Below, piece by piece: positions 22,820 through 33,580 of a DNA stretch of 64,000 nt (positions are counted from its first letter, which is position 1; every line of letters begins with the position of its first letter). The stretch is from Strigamia acuminata. Lineage: Eukaryota; Arthropoda; Chilopoda; Geophilomorpha; Linotaeniidae. The notes under the pieces are model-generated. The model searched no databases and was not told the origin of the DNA. It saw only the letters and a list, made by a program, of their open reading frames with translations. The translations under genes and the position numbers were made by a program. The DNA lies in contig OX442314.1 in assembly GCA_949358305.1 (NCBI GenBank), positions 43,284,581-43,348,580 of the forward strand. Reading direction: 5' to 3'.

Positions 22820-23922
22820 AGGCTGCCAAATTTTAAATAAAATTTGAAGTTTTGCATGTCTATGGTGAATTTGAGTAGTGTAACATTTATGGTGATTTTT
22901 GTGTGTAAAATAAATTTCGTTTGAGATTTATAAGTGTTTAATAGATTTTATTCTGTTTTAGAACTTCTCGCAAGATAATAAGTGTCATTCACTTTATTCT
23001 GTTTTCTCCGCAGTAGAAATTGATTGTTTTAACAAAATAATAATTTCTACCGCGTGGTCAGGCCTAAAGGCCTAACCCCGAGAACGGAAAAATCTTGCCC
23101 GAACTTGTTGAAGTTGGTTCCGCCCGGGTAACGTCATTTTGTCATTGACAATCTGACAAAACCACGCGGTCGGGCCTAATTTTGAAAAGTTGACTTTTGA
23201 TGGAATTCTTAAAGAATTCTATCAATTTAACAGTTGTTTTAATTTTAGAATATTCTTTTAAATATATTTTGCTTGAGACTTCAAGTTAAACCTAAATTTA
23301 TTTGCCTAAATAAATTGGAAAGAAAATTGACGATTTTCGAAGGAATTAAAATTTATATTTTATGTCAAAATGGGTTTACCTTATTTTACAAGCTTGATTT
23401 ACACTAAAATGTTGGACAAACATCGTGATCTCAAGCCATTGAAATCAAATTTTACGAATGGAATACCATTCGAAATTCAGCGAAGAATAATTCTCGCTGT
23501 TGTGTTGCCTAGCAACCCGTGTTGTGCAGAAAAGCCGTCGATTCAAACGAATCGGCGCGTCTTTTGAAATTACGAGTTTTAAATCTTTAAAAATTCCATA
23601 AAGGTGATCATTCGTTTATTAATAAATGCAGTGATATTTTAAATATTTTAAGAAGTATCCATTTTGTTTGGTGACTACGTCATAACACTGGAATCTGTCA
23701 AGATTACGGTTCCACGAACTTGATGATTTCCACCAATCTCGGACGAGATTGGACTCTCGCGAGACTAGCGTTGATACTTGACCAATCAGAGAGGTGTATC
23801 GAAGTACCCTTACTTCCCTTCGAACTAGTGTGACCACTGCTTCGTTTGCGATCCTCCTGAACGTTTGCAACTTCATCGTTATCTCTCAGACTTAGGAAAT
23901 TTTCTTAGTTTTAAGTTTAGTT
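22820..23922. other. Untranslated leader of element B
   Basis: About 1.1 kb, AT-rich, with no gene. It holds two similar segments around GACCACGCGG/CCGCGTGGTC (23050 and 23160) that could pair and would suit a packaging or dimerisation signal, but that is inference. Confidence 0.4.
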
Positions 23923-26079
23923 ATGACTAATAACCAGCATCACATGAACACCCGTGGTAAGGAAAGAACTTGTTTGACCGGTGGAATGAATCTATCCGGG
24001 TTTATACCTGTTCCTAATGGAACTGAAGAAGTGGGAAACCACGCGGTCCATAATGGCGTTTCAAATGAAACAGCCGGACCATCTGGAGAGAATAGGGCTC
24101 CACGTGAACCTACTCCGCCTGGAGAAGAGGAATGCATTCCTGAAGGTTCTCATTTAGGCCGAGGCGGTCTATTATTTTGTCAAGATCACGGTTTGAACCC
24201 AAACCAATTTAGATCTTTGACCGAAGTGTTAGATTTTGTACACGCGCCTCGTGCTACGTCGGAGCAACCCCATTCCCCAGCCAGCCAAAGATTAAATAAT
24301 TTTAGTCCCACTCCTTCGACGCCTATTTCTAGATATAGAAATAAAAATGCACAACCTCCTCGTCAAGATCAGTCGAATTTGACACCAGGAGATTTTAATC
24401 GTGCCTTCCAACAACGATTACGAGCGAATAACTTCGCTCGCAACCAACAAAGAGGATTTACAAATCCAGAGAACTTTGAGAATACGTTCAACAGAGCGAA
24501 TTTGGGTCCGCCTAATATGGCCAACCCTAATCCAAGTTTTCCAAACGGATCAAATAGTTGTCCGAATCTCGCTGGAAATTTGAACTCAAATTCAGGTGTG
24601 ACGAGAGGTCCAAACCGCCGTTTTGACCCAAATTCTAGATTTGCAAACAATTCTAGTCCGGCACCTAACATACAAAGGGGTCACCCAGTTCCTCCGAACT
24701 CGAACAACACAAATAATCCGAATTTTGGTAATCAAGAAAGTTCGAACAATCGTCCGAATTTTGACAATCAGGGTAATTCTTATAATCATTCGAATTATAG
24801 GAACCAAGGTAATTCGAATAGCCATTCGAACTTTGGTAACCACGGTAGGTCAAATCAAGGAAGGTCGAATAATTTCAACCCTAATAGTGGTGGCTCAAGT
24901 CAAAATAACTCGAGTCAACCAAACAATGGCGGATCGTCAAAAGACAATTCGCGCCCCCCCAGTAGCTTTGGAATGACGGCTGATGACCTCGCGTCAATTG
25001 CCACGACCATGCACAAGTTGATGCAGGCAGGAAAAAGTTCCGCCACTGTCCCTCAAACTAACTGTTTGAAACCACCAGATATCCCTGTATTCTCCGGAAA
25101 AGCAGAAGAAAGCGAACGCTTTCTCAATATTGTAAAAAATGTCGCTTTCCTGCGAAACATGTCACTCGATGACATGCTCGTTAAAGGCGTGGCCGGTTAT
25201 TTAACCGAGCAAGCGCATGGTTGGTTTCATGAACGGAGAGAAGATTTCATATCTTGGGAAGTATTTGAACAGGCGTTCAAAGAACGGTTTGTAGCCACTC
25301 GACAAGAGCGGACGAACCAACTAACTAAGTTGAAACAACTGGAAACAGAAAGTCTTTACGACTTTATGCACAAATATTACCAGTTATGGATATTACAAGA
25401 CAGTCTTGATGCAAAGGGAGCCGGTTGTCTTTTTATCGGGAGTGTAACTCCTGCTAATGATTTGCTTTTGCATACGCAAGGCATAGCGGATCTGCCTCTG
25501 ACAGAGATTTATACCGTTATAACTAAAAATAAAGGCTTGTACAGTCGTACAGCTAATGGAGCAAGGGAAAATATTTCCAATCCAGTCGTTTTCCCACCTC
25601 GAAAAACGGACACACGTCCTCAGTCGAAGACAAATGCTAAATCTTTAACTTTGGATTCACAAGAACAACTTAATATTTGTGAAGAAGAGTTACCTGAGGA
25701 ATGCGAAGCTGTCTATTTAATAAATGGAGCAGTAGATCAGACCAGACGTGGTCAATTAGTTTGTTACCACTGTAAGAAACCAGGACACATGCGTCGAGAA
25801 TGTCCAGATTTAAAACCACGTGCAAATTTCAACTCTGAAGAGTTGCAAAAACGAAGTACGCCGGATTCCCCGACTGTGGATCCTACTTCTAAACGACCTA
25901 ATAATAGGTGGATAACTCAAGAAGTGTTGGATGCAACACTAGATGCTAAACTTGATGCGAAATTAAATACTTTTGAAAATAAGTTACAAACTTCGCTGAC
26001 TAACTCGTTGGCAGAAATGGTCAAGACTTTGATCAAACCCGAATCTGCTGATTCAAGTGCGACTAGTTCAAAAAACTAG
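23923..26079 (+). CDS. gag: Gag of element B, 718 aa
   Basis: Structural nucleocapsid-type polyprotein. The first ~340 residues are very Asn/Ser/Pro/Gly-rich and low in complexity. Residues about 345-560 carry a retrotransposon Gag-like helical region (for example FLNIVKNVAFLRNMSLDD, GWFHERREDFISWEVF). A single CCHC knuckle, CYHCKKPGHMRREC, lies near residue 613. The C-terminal ~100 residues contain short repeats (LDAT/LDAK). The ATG at 23923 is the first in a long open frame. The stop TAG at 26077-26079 directly follows a slippery heptamer. Confidence 0.9.
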   Translation: MTNNQHHMNTRGKERTCLTGGMNLSGFIPVPNGTEEVGNHAVHNGVSNETAGPSGENRAPREPTPPGEEECIPEGSHLGRGGLLFCQDHGLNPNQFRSLTEVLDFVHAPRATSEQPHSPASQRLNNFSPTPSTPISRYRNKNAQPPRQDQSNLTPGDFNRAFQQRLRANNFARNQQRGFTNPENFENTFNRANLGPPNMANPNPSFPNGSNSCPNLAGNLNSNSGVTRGPNRRFDPNSRFANNSSPAPNIQRGHPVPPNSNNTNNPNFGNQESSNNRPNFDNQGNSYNHSNYRNQGNSNSHSNFGNHGRSNQGRSNNFNPNSGGSSQNNSSQPNNGGSSKDNSRPPSSFGMTADDLASIATTMHKLMQAGKSSATVPQTNCLKPPDIPVFSGKAEESERFLNIVKNVAFLRNMSLDDMLVKGVAGYLTEQAHGWFHERREDFISWEVFEQAFKERFVATRQERTNQLTKLKQLETESLYDFMHKYYQLWILQDSLDAKGAGCLFIGSVTPANDLLLHTQGIADLPLTEIYTVITKNKGLYSRTANGARENISNPVVFPPRKTDTRPQSKTNAKSLTLDSQEQLNICEEELPEECEAVYLINGAVDQTRRGQLVCYHCKKPGHMRRECPDLKPRANFNSEELQKRSTPDSPTVDPTSKRPNNRWITQEVLDATLDAKLDAKLNTFENKLQTSLTNSLAEMVKTLIKPESADSSATSSKN

Positions 26080-26110
26080 GTCCGGGGGACGAAGGTTTAT
26101 TCCATCCCCC
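26070..26110 (+). promoter_or_regulatory. Programmed -1 frameshift signal, gag to pol of element B
   Basis: The heptamer A AAA AAC at 26070-26076 is in the gag reading phase, immediately before the gag stop TAG. After a 7-base spacer, GGGGGA (26084-26089) can pair perfectly with TCCCCC (26105-26110). The pol frame is -1 relative to gag and is open from the heptamer onward. Heptamer, spacer and stem are the standard parts of -1 frameshift signals. Confidence 0.8.
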
Positions 26111-29100
26111 AGAAGTAGCTAATGCTGCGTCGGAATCTTTATTTATGGATGTAGACACAACTTGTCTTGAAATAGCCACTAGTCATAGTGGCGGAGTAGA
26201 GGAAAATCTGCAAGAAATGACAGAACAATTAAAAAATCTGACATTATTTCCACACAAGTGCTACACGAAGAAATTCTGTAGACTCCGCCGACTCAATCGA
26301 GTCATAGGTGGTAATAATTTGCACAATATTACTTTAGGTAATAATAAAGATGATCCTCGAATGAAGATCACAATTGGTGGGCTCACCTACAACGCGCTCA
26401 TGGATACAGGAGCATCTCAATGTTACATTGGGGAACAACTCTTGTCTGAAACTCAGGCTTTGCCAGAATTTTTGCAAGAGGCCCCCAGAAACATGTTGGT
26501 TAACGCTGTAGGCGTAGCACACAAGCCTGTCGGACAAATAACTTTGTGCGTGCAATGGGCTGATGAACTTACACCAATGAATTTCATCGTTTTAGCAAAA
26601 CGAGTTTGTGGCTTGATACTTGGTCACAATTTCATGCGCAGACAGAAAATTAGTCCGCATCCACATTTACAAGAGTTCTCTTGTGCAGATAAACCTAATT
26701 GGTTCGCTCCTTATGAATCGGAAGAAGCCAATTTGGCCCTCGCCCCGTTGAATCGAATTACTTTCGATTATTTAGAACTATCGTCCACTCTCAACTCAAT
26801 TGAGTTAACAGACACTCCTGTGTTGACTTGGGATGAGAAATTAGTTGAGGAGAGCGACTGCACTCCGGAACAAAGACTAGCACTTCGCGAAGTGGTTAAC
26901 TCGATACCGAATGTATTTCGTGATCAAGTTGGGTGCACTAACGTGACCCAACATCGTATTAAGTTCAAAGAAGGGCATTCATTGCCCAAAATGCAGTATA
27001 GAATGTACAACCCGGCCAAGAGAGCCATTATGACCAAACTTGCTGCAGAACTTGAACAGGATGGACTTATTGAAAAGGCCAAAGGGCCATTTATAAGTCA
27101 TCCAGTCATCGTTGCGAAGCCTGACGGCTCGTATAGGATGTGCATTGACTACCGGTGGCTAAATGCCATCACTGAAGTCGAAGTAATACAAATGCCAAGT
27201 ATTGACCTTTTGTTGCATAATACTGGTCCGGCAAAGTATTTTACGTCTATTGACCTTGTCAAAGGTTACTACCAAGTCGAAATGTGTAAGGAAGATCGTC
27301 CAAAAACGGCGTTTTACACGCCAAACGGCCCTTATCAATTTGTGCGAATGCCGTTCGGCCTTTGCAATGCGCCTTGTACTTTCCAGCGTCTGATGGAAGG
27401 CATTTTAGGCTCAGCTTTACAAGACTACGCGTTAGTTTATTTGGATGACGTAATTGTGTATTCAGATAATTGGGATGATCATCTCAAACATGTTCGAGAT
27501 GTTTTGGAAAGGCTTAACCAAGCCAACATGACAATAAATAAAGCGAAATCTCGTTTTGGGCGTACAGAATTAAAATTCTTGGGCCACTGGATTAAACCCG
27601 AAGGTCTCTTCGGTGATCCCGATAAAATATCGGCGATCATGAAATTTCCTACCCCCACGTGTGCTAAAGACATTCAGCGCTTTCACGGCATGACTAACTT
27701 CTTCAGGAAGTTTGTTCCAAATCACGGAACTATTGCCGCACCATACACACGTATGATGAATGAGAAAACTCCATTTGAATGGGGAGATGAGCAGACAGAA
27801 GCTTTTAATAAAATTAAAGAGCTACTTTGTGGCGACAATTGTCTACACAAACCAGATATGACTTTGCCATTTGTTGTCATGACTGACGCTTCACATGAAG
27901 GCTTAGGAGCTGTCCTTTGCCAAGACGTCAATATATTCGATGAAAAGAAGCAGAAAAATATTTCTGTACCCAGACCTGTAGCTTATGCAAGCAGAGTTTT
28001 ACGTGGAGCGGAGAAGCGTTATACAACGCCGGAACTCGAATGTCTCGCAGTAGTGTGGGCTATCGATCGATTTAAACCATATCTCGAATATGGTACATTC
28101 ACTTTAGAGTCAGATGCAGAAGCACTGAAATGGTTGATGCGAACGCCTGAACCATCTGGGAAATTTGGCCGATGGGCCTTAAGAATCCAATGTGGAAATT
28201 TTAAAATTGTTTTTCGAAAAGGTGCTGCTAACCAAGTTGCAGATGCACTTTCTAGAGCCCCACTAACAGAGGAAGACATTCCTCTTCGTGATCATGTGGA
28301 ACCTGTTGAAATTAAACAATACTGGCCTGAGTGGGACGGAAATCCTTCTGTTTCATTAAATCGTGCCCCAGAGAAACGAGAATATTTGGCTAGTGTACGT
28401 TCCTATTTTTCAGAAAATTCTAAAGAATGTTCTGAAGAAAAGGAGGGGGAGGAAGTACAAGAAACCTTGTACAGTGCGTTGACTGAAGTACTTAAAGAAG
28501 TCCCTCCTACAAGGAGAGAAATAATAGATGCTCAGTTACTAGATATTGAATGCAAACGCATTCGAGAATATTTATTGAATGACAAGGTTGTTGGGATACC
28601 ACAATCCGAAATAAAAGAATGGAAAAACAAAGTCAAAAACTATTGTTTAGACAAAAAAGAAGTTGATGGTGATCAAATGATCATCTATTTTAACCCTTCA
28701 TTCGAAGAGGAATTAAACGATTCGGGAAACGGCTTTAAAGCCGTTGTACCCAGTTCACTCGTAAAACGAGTACTCTTCGCTTGTCATGGCCACCCCCTAA
28801 GCGGTCACGCTGGGATGAGTAAGACGCTTGAGAAAACGCGTTTAATATATTTCTGGCCTGGTATGAGTAGAAGTGTCAGGAACTACGTCAAAAGCTGCAC
28901 GCACTGTGCTCAGTACAAACCTATTCAACAGAAAAGGCACGCAGCTCCTTACACACCCCATAACATGACCAATCCTTGGGAATGTATTAACATGGACTTG
29001 ATGGGCCCGAAACCCGCGGGAAGGTCCCAAAACCAGTATATTTTTGTCATTATTGACAATTGTACCAAGTTCGTTGAAATTAAGGCTTTGACAAAAGCCA

Positions 29101-30275
29101 CGAGCGCTAACTGCGTTCAAGAATTAAGATCTGTTACAAACAGATGGGGACACCCCAAAAAGATTGTGAGCGATAACGGAAAACAATTTGTTTCCGATAT
29201 TTACAATGAGTATTGCGAAATGTACAACATTCGCCCGTCCCATACAAGCACGTATCATGCCCAGGCGAACCCGACAGAGCGAGCCAATAGAGATATAAAA
29301 ACCATGCTGGCTTTGTACACAGATGTGCACACACAATGGCCACGATATTTAGACGAATTCGCGTTCGCGATGAGAAATAATGTCTCAGCGGCAACGGGCT
29401 CAAGCCCGATGTTACTGAACACGGGACGAATCGTAACACTACCTTTCGACCCAAGGATTATTAAACATGCCAATCCATTTGACAAAGAAAATCCAGAAAA
29501 ATATGTCAGAGTACTATTGGATGTATTGCGTAGATCGCATCAAGAGATGCATCGCAGAATTCAATTGAATTTTGAACGACATAGGAAAATACACGAACAA
29601 AAGTTCGTAATTACGGAGTTTGAAGTTGGAGATTTAGTTTGGAAACAAACTCACATTCTCTCGTGCGCAGATAAAAATATTTCTGCTGGTTTCGCAGAGA
29701 AGAGAGATGGTCCGTGGGAGATTACTAAAGTACTTCCTGGAGGAGCGTATAAATTACGCAAATTAGCTGATGGTTCGATTGAAAAATCAGTAAATATTAA
29801 AGCGTTGTACCCCTATACGCCCTCATACCCGGTTGAGACTTGGAAAGTAGGACAAAAGTCCGCCTCTTACTCGCCTCAAGAAAATCCTAAATGGATGGAC
29901 GAAAGTAATCAACTTCCGGATGCTGAAAAAATGGAATTAATTCCTGAAACTTCTTCAGAAATTCCAATGGAATTATCCGACTCAACTTCGGTGCAAATTG
30001 ACAAATCTGCGCCCATTAAGTCTAAACATAGACATAGACAACGATTAACTGCTATAGAAAAGAAAGCGGCGTTGAAAAGAGGTGAAACTCCAAAGAAACC
30101 ACCTCGAAAACCCCGCAAACCCCAACCGGTAGTTCCGCGAACTAGCCTTCGTCCTCGACGAGAGCGAAGGCCGAATCCTAAATATGCAGATGAAAATTTC
30201 GTGCGAAACATCACTGCAGTATTTAAAAAACCATACCAACAACGAGGAAAAGCCTCAAAGTTCTGTTGGAATTGA
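26076..30275 (+). CDS. pol: Pol of element B: protease, RT, RNase H, integrase
   Basis: Reached by -1 frameshift; about 1399 residues from the slip site (an ATG occurs at 26145). Domains in order: aspartic protease (ALMDTGASQCY, near 26395); reverse transcriptase with KPDGSYRMCIDYR, MPFGLCNAP and catalytic YLDDVIVYS (about 27440); RNase H with TDASHEGLGA; HHCC zinc-binding domain (HGHPLSGHAG ... CTHCAQYK); integrase with the three catalytic acidics (DLMG, SDNGKQF, and E in PTERANRD); GPW of the GPY/F module (DGPWEI). A Lys/Arg/Pro-rich tail ends the protein. No stops, shifts or lost catalytic residues, so it is likely active. Closely related to pol of element C, more distant from D. Confidence 0.93.
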   Translation, partial: LGPGDEGLFHPPEVANAASESLFMDVDTTCLEIATSHSGGVEENLQEMTEQLKNLTLFPHKCYTKKFCRLRRLNRVIGGNNLHNITLGNNKDDPRMKITIGGLTYNALMDTGASQCYIGEQLLSETQALPEFLQEAPRNMLVNAVGVAHKPVGQITLCVQWADELTPMNFIVLAKRVCGLILGHNFMRRQKISPHPHLQEFSCADKPNWFAPYESEEANLALAPLNRITFDYLELSSTLNSIELTDTPVLTWDEKLVEESDCTPEQRLALREVVNSIPNVFRDQVGCTNVTQHRIKFKEGHSLPKMQYRMYNPAKRAIMTKLAAELEQDGLIEKAKGPFISHPVIVAKPDGSYRMCIDYRWLNAITEVEVIQMPSIDLLLHNTGPAKYFTSIDLVKGYYQVEMCKEDRPKTAFYTPNGPYQFVRMPFGLCNAPCTFQRLMEGILGSALQDYALVYLDDVIVYSDNWDDHLKHVRDVLERLNQANMTINKAKSRFGRTELKFLGHWIKPEGLFGDPDKISAIMKFPTPTCAKDIQRFHGMTNFFRKFVPNHGTIAAPYTRMMNEKTPFEWGDEQTEAFNKIKELLCGDNCLHKPDMTLPFVVMTDASHEGLGAVLCQDVNIFDEKKQKNISVPRPVAYASRVLRGAEKRYTTPELECLAVVWAIDRFKPYLEYGTFTLESDAEALKWLMRTPEPSGKFGRWALRIQCGNFKIVFRKGAANQVADALSRAPLTEEDIPLRDHVEPVEIKQYWPEWDGNPSVSLNRAPEKREYLASVRSYFSENSKECSEEKEGEEVQETLYSALTEVLKEVPPTRREIIDAQLLDIECKRIREYLLNDKVVGIPQSEIKEWKNKVKNYCLDKKEVDGDQMIIYFNPSFEEELNDSGNGFKAVVPSSLVKRVLFACHGHPLSGHAGMSKTLEKTRLIYFWPGMSRSVRNYVKSCTHCAQYKPIQQKRHAAPYTPHNMTNPWECINMDLMGPKPAGRSQNQYIFVIIDNCTKFVEIKALTKATSANCVQELRSVTNRWGHPKKIVSDNGKQFVSDIYNEYCEMYNIRPSHTSTYHAQANPTERANRDIKTMLALYTDVHTQWPRYLDEFAFAMRNNVSAATGSSPMLLNTGRIVTLPFDPRIIKHANPFDKENPEKYVRVLLDVLRRSHQEMHRRIQLNFERHRKIHEQKFVITEFEVGDLVWKQTHILSCADKNISAGFAEKRDGPWEITKVLPGGAYKLRKLADGSIEKSVNIKALYPYTPSYPVETWKVGQKSASYSPQENPKWMDESNQLPDAEKMELIPETSSEIPMELSDSTSVQIDKSAPIKSKHRHRQRLTAIEKKAALKRGETPKKPPRKPRKPQPVVPRTSLRPRRERRPNPKYADENFVRNITAVFKKPYQQRGKASKFCWN

Positions 30276-31326
30276 TAAAGTTTTATCCAAAACTTGAAGA
30301 CTGTAATTATTCACATGTCTGACAGGTGTAGTGATTTATAATCTCAACACCGGGGGACAAGATATTACGATATTTATGGAAATTTATATTAAAAATATGA
30401 ATTTGTTGCGATGAATTAAAAATTCGGTAGAATATTTTAATTTTTTGGTTGTATTTACATGTATTTTAACTAAAATACAGAGAATTACTTTGAAAAGTGA
30501 TGTTCTCGCCTCTTCACGAGGATACGAGATTTACGAGGTGTGATTAAACCTCGAACCCGATAATTAATAGGGAATAAAAGTCCCAGGGTTCATTGCACAA
30601 AAAACACTTCGTTAAACACGTGGATACCAGTGACTTCGTCCCTTCGTCTCCTCTTCACTTTTTCGACTTGAGAATTTCGACGCTAATTCATTTAGCCAAC
30701 TGCAAACACGAAACTTCCAACAGTAAGTAGTTTCGTTATTTTTCTTTGACCAAAGAATTGAAAATTGTTCGCAACAATTGATAAATTATCGGCGTCCCGA
30801 TAAAAGTTAAAAAATTCGCGTGTAGTATAAGCGTGAATCGGCATTAAATCACTCTGGAAGTTTAGCTATTCAGTCGAATAGTTGGGTTAAAAATTAATAA
30901 TGAATTATTAAGTTTTAAATTTGTAGGCACTAATTATTTAAATCAAGTCGCGGTCGAGGCTTGCATAAATTATTTGGCGATGAATTTTCGATTTGAGATA
31001 TTTATTAGACTAAGTATTAATTAATTAATACGAAAGTTATCTTTGATATTTGAAAAGTGGGATTAAATAGTTTAAGGAAACTAAAAGGATTTTTCTTTTG
31101 AAAAATCAACAAGTTGCGATTTTTCGATGAAAATCTTTGCCGGCGAGTCCATTCTCGTGTCATAAACACAAGGGGAGTGTGACTCATTAGTGTCACATGT
31201 TGAGGGTTATAAATAACTCGAGTTGTGTATTTTCGTTGCGAACAATACGTTTTAATTCTTTGGACTCAAGGAATGACTATTTAGAGTGGAATTATTTTTA
31301 ATAAAATAATTTATTTGCGTCTGCAG
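30276..31326 (+). other. Spacer and candidate intron before the third ORF of element B
   Basis: A strong splice donor (ACA|GTAAGTAG) at 30723 and an acceptor (TTTGCGTCTGCAG) ending at 31326 bracket 604 bases; the third ORF's ATG is the first codon after the acceptor. A second CCGGGGGACAAG tract at 30350 resembles the polypurine tract at 33570. Confidence 0.5.
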
Positions 31327-32844
31327 ATGGGAAGCGGCAAACACCGTTCGAAACGGAGTCATCGACGACACCGTCATGAAAGCTCCAGCTCGTCCACCTC
31401 GTCTAGTGACGAGCAACGTCGTTCGGCCGAGCGCGCTTATATGAGGGCCCAACCGATACCGACGGCGCCCGCCTCGATGTACGCCCTGACGCCGTTGCAA
31501 CTCGCAACGCTAAACTGGCTGAGCGTCCATCCGGACGGACTTCCGCTCGACTTAAATGCGATGATGCAGGCCCCATCCACATCTGCACAGCCAACCATTT
31601 ACGAGTCGGCGCAAATGGCCCCGCTGGCCCAGGTGGCGTATCCGCCCGCGAACGTTATCAACGTCCCGTTGGCCCCGCATTCACCCGAATTTCGGCCGCC
31701 AACTGCAAGCGTGGCGCCCACCATTGCCAACACGTCGAATGCGGCTGCACCGACTATGACGGGACAATCGGAGTCTGCTACGCATCTTCCTGCTGGTGCT
31801 GAGTCTTCTGCATCAGAATATGGATGGAATGAGCCGCCGCCGGGCGCTTTGCGTTATTCAGAGCCTGTTTCTCGCAACCGCGAGTACCGAGCGGCCAACA
31901 AGGCCCGAAAGAAGGACGAGAAGGCCCGCCTGCGCAAGGAGCAGTGCGAACGAGACATGGCAGCCGGAATACCTCACGATAACATCGTGACGGACCAGGC
32001 CACGGAGACGATCTGCCCATTTTGCGTCGGCTGTGGGTGGTGCTGCGGTGCATCCGCAGGTTCTTCTCTAATGCGTTGTCCGAACTGTCGTGGAAGGAAA
32101 ACGCGACCGCGTTCGGAGCCGTGGCGCAAGGAGGTTCAGCCCCACGTGGTGAAAGGCATTAAGCCGAATGAGAAGCGATGTTGGGCTCACTGCCCAAAGT
32201 GCCAACTTTTCCTGAATAGTCGTGGCGAAGCGGTTTACATCGACCCGCGCTTCCTCACCTGGGCCCGTGCTGAAGCCAACGCTGGGGTAAGAGTCGAACC
32301 CCTTCGACAATCACCGCCGCCGTCCGAGGACTCTGAAGTTTCTACTGAAACTGTCCAGGCCGCCGACAGCGTTGGAAGCGAGGTCGTAGAAGAAATCGTT
32401 CGACCGAGAACGATGTCGCGCGGACGAGGCTGTCTGACGCTCGACCGAGCGAGAGAAATTGCCAAGGTTCAACGAACCAATATCTTGGCACGAGGGCGAG
32501 CTCGTAAGCTTCAACAGGCCGTAGAAGCACCGTCCAAACTCGTGGAGGATCCTCCAGCGGCTGTAACCGACGTATCCAGCGCCCCTCCAGCGTCTAAGTC
32601 CGAGACTTCGGACGACGCTCAGTTTGAGGACGCCGAAGAGCTGCTTTCCGTCGTCGATTTCGTGGCGGAGTTGCTCGAGGATCTGCCGTTCCCACCTCCG
32701 AGCCCAGAGGAAATGGAAGCTTCCGTAGAAGCCGTGTTTTCCGCCGTCTCGACAGAGGCGACTGAAGAGTCTGATTTTCTGACTTCTGCCGAAGTCGAGA
32801 AAAAGGAGGAGAAAGATTCGACCGACGTCGAAAAGAAAGAGTAA
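31327..32844 (+). CDS. Third ORF of element B, zinc-finger-like protein, 505 aa
   Basis: ATG at 31327 sits exactly on a splice acceptor. The N-terminus is a basic/Ser run (HRSKRSHRRHRHE, then poly-Ser). Near residue 220 come CPFCVGCGWCCG and then MRCPNCRGRK, followed by a second Cys pair set (CWAHCPKC). This spacing resembles CxxCxGxG zinc fingers. A Lys/Arg helix (NKARKKDEKARLRKEQC) precedes it. The C-terminal ~180 residues are acidic (Glu/Ser/Val-rich, ending in EKKE repeats). No signal peptide or membrane segment, so it is not an envelope. It shares position, splice entry and Cys-rich motif with the third ORF of A. Function unknown; nucleic-acid binding is a reasonable guess. Confidence 0.8.
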   Translation: MGSGKHRSKRSHRRHRHESSSSSTSSSDEQRRSAERAYMRAQPIPTAPASMYALTPLQLATLNWLSVHPDGLPLDLNAMMQAPSTSAQPTIYESAQMAPLAQVAYPPANVINVPLAPHSPEFRPPTASVAPTIANTSNAAAPTMTGQSESATHLPAGAESSASEYGWNEPPPGALRYSEPVSRNREYRAANKARKKDEKARLRKEQCERDMAAGIPHDNIVTDQATETICPFCVGCGWCCGASAGSSLMRCPNCRGRKTRPRSEPWRKEVQPHVVKGIKPNEKRCWAHCPKCQLFLNSRGEAVYIDPRFLTWARAEANAGVRVEPLRQSPPPSEDSEVSTETVQAADSVGSEVVEEIVRPRTMSRGRGCLTLDRAREIAKVQRTNILARGRARKLQQAVEAPSKLVEDPPAAVTDVSSAPPASKSETSDDAQFEDAEELLSVVDFVAELLEDLPFPPPSPEEMEASVEAVFSAVSTEATEESDFLTSAEVEKKEEKDSTDVEKKE

Positions 32845-33580
32845 AAGGGACAAATTAACATTCGTTATTTTCCGAGTGGATATTTTTGACTAAAAATAAT
32901 CCAAGTGTTTTGTTGTGTTTTTTGCAATTAAGAAATATTCTCATGAGTGTTGTGTTTGTTTGGTTTCAAGATCTTGAACTAATTATTTAAATATTCATAA
33001 GAATATAGTTTGATTTAAAATTGAATTCAATTTAATTTGTTTTGTTTTCCGAATTCAATTTGGTTGTTATTTTGAACTAATCATATTAATATATGTTTAT
33101 TTGCAAATTTCATAATTATTTGTGGAAACTTTGTGTTTATTTTGCTTTGATCGAAGCGTTAAAGAATTTCAAGTTGAAATTCGTTAATTTTTTTATGACA
33201 TTCGTAATAAAGAATTAGTAGTTTAGATTTTCGATAAATAAAGTTTTGCATAAATTTATTTTTATTGACTATCTTGTTGATTAATAAACTATGAATAAGT
33301 TTATTTGACGGAGAAATAAAATTTCTATCGAAATTTGTATGTTCTCGAACATGTATCCATGTTCGGACGAGTTCATTTGCGTCGCTTAGCAACCGGGAGT
33401 TGCGCAGTGCAGAGAAGCCGATTAGTCTAATCGGGTGACGAAGTTTCTGAAAGAAATAACATGATTAAGTTAATAAAATACTTACCAAATGGATTAATTC
33501 GATAGAATTAGGTGAACATTCTTATCCATTAAGAATGACAATCGAGAGTTAGTAAACTCTATGCTTGTCACCGGGGGATG
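32845..33580. other. 3' untranslated region of element B with polypurine tract
   Basis: AT-rich with no gene. It ends in CCGGGGGATG (33571-33580), which directly abuts the LTR start TGTGATG and is the likely plus-strand primer. Confidence 0.7.

Noticed and set aside
31327-32844. Envelope gene in element B
   Set aside because: No signal peptide, membrane span or fusion-type segment in the frame after pol.
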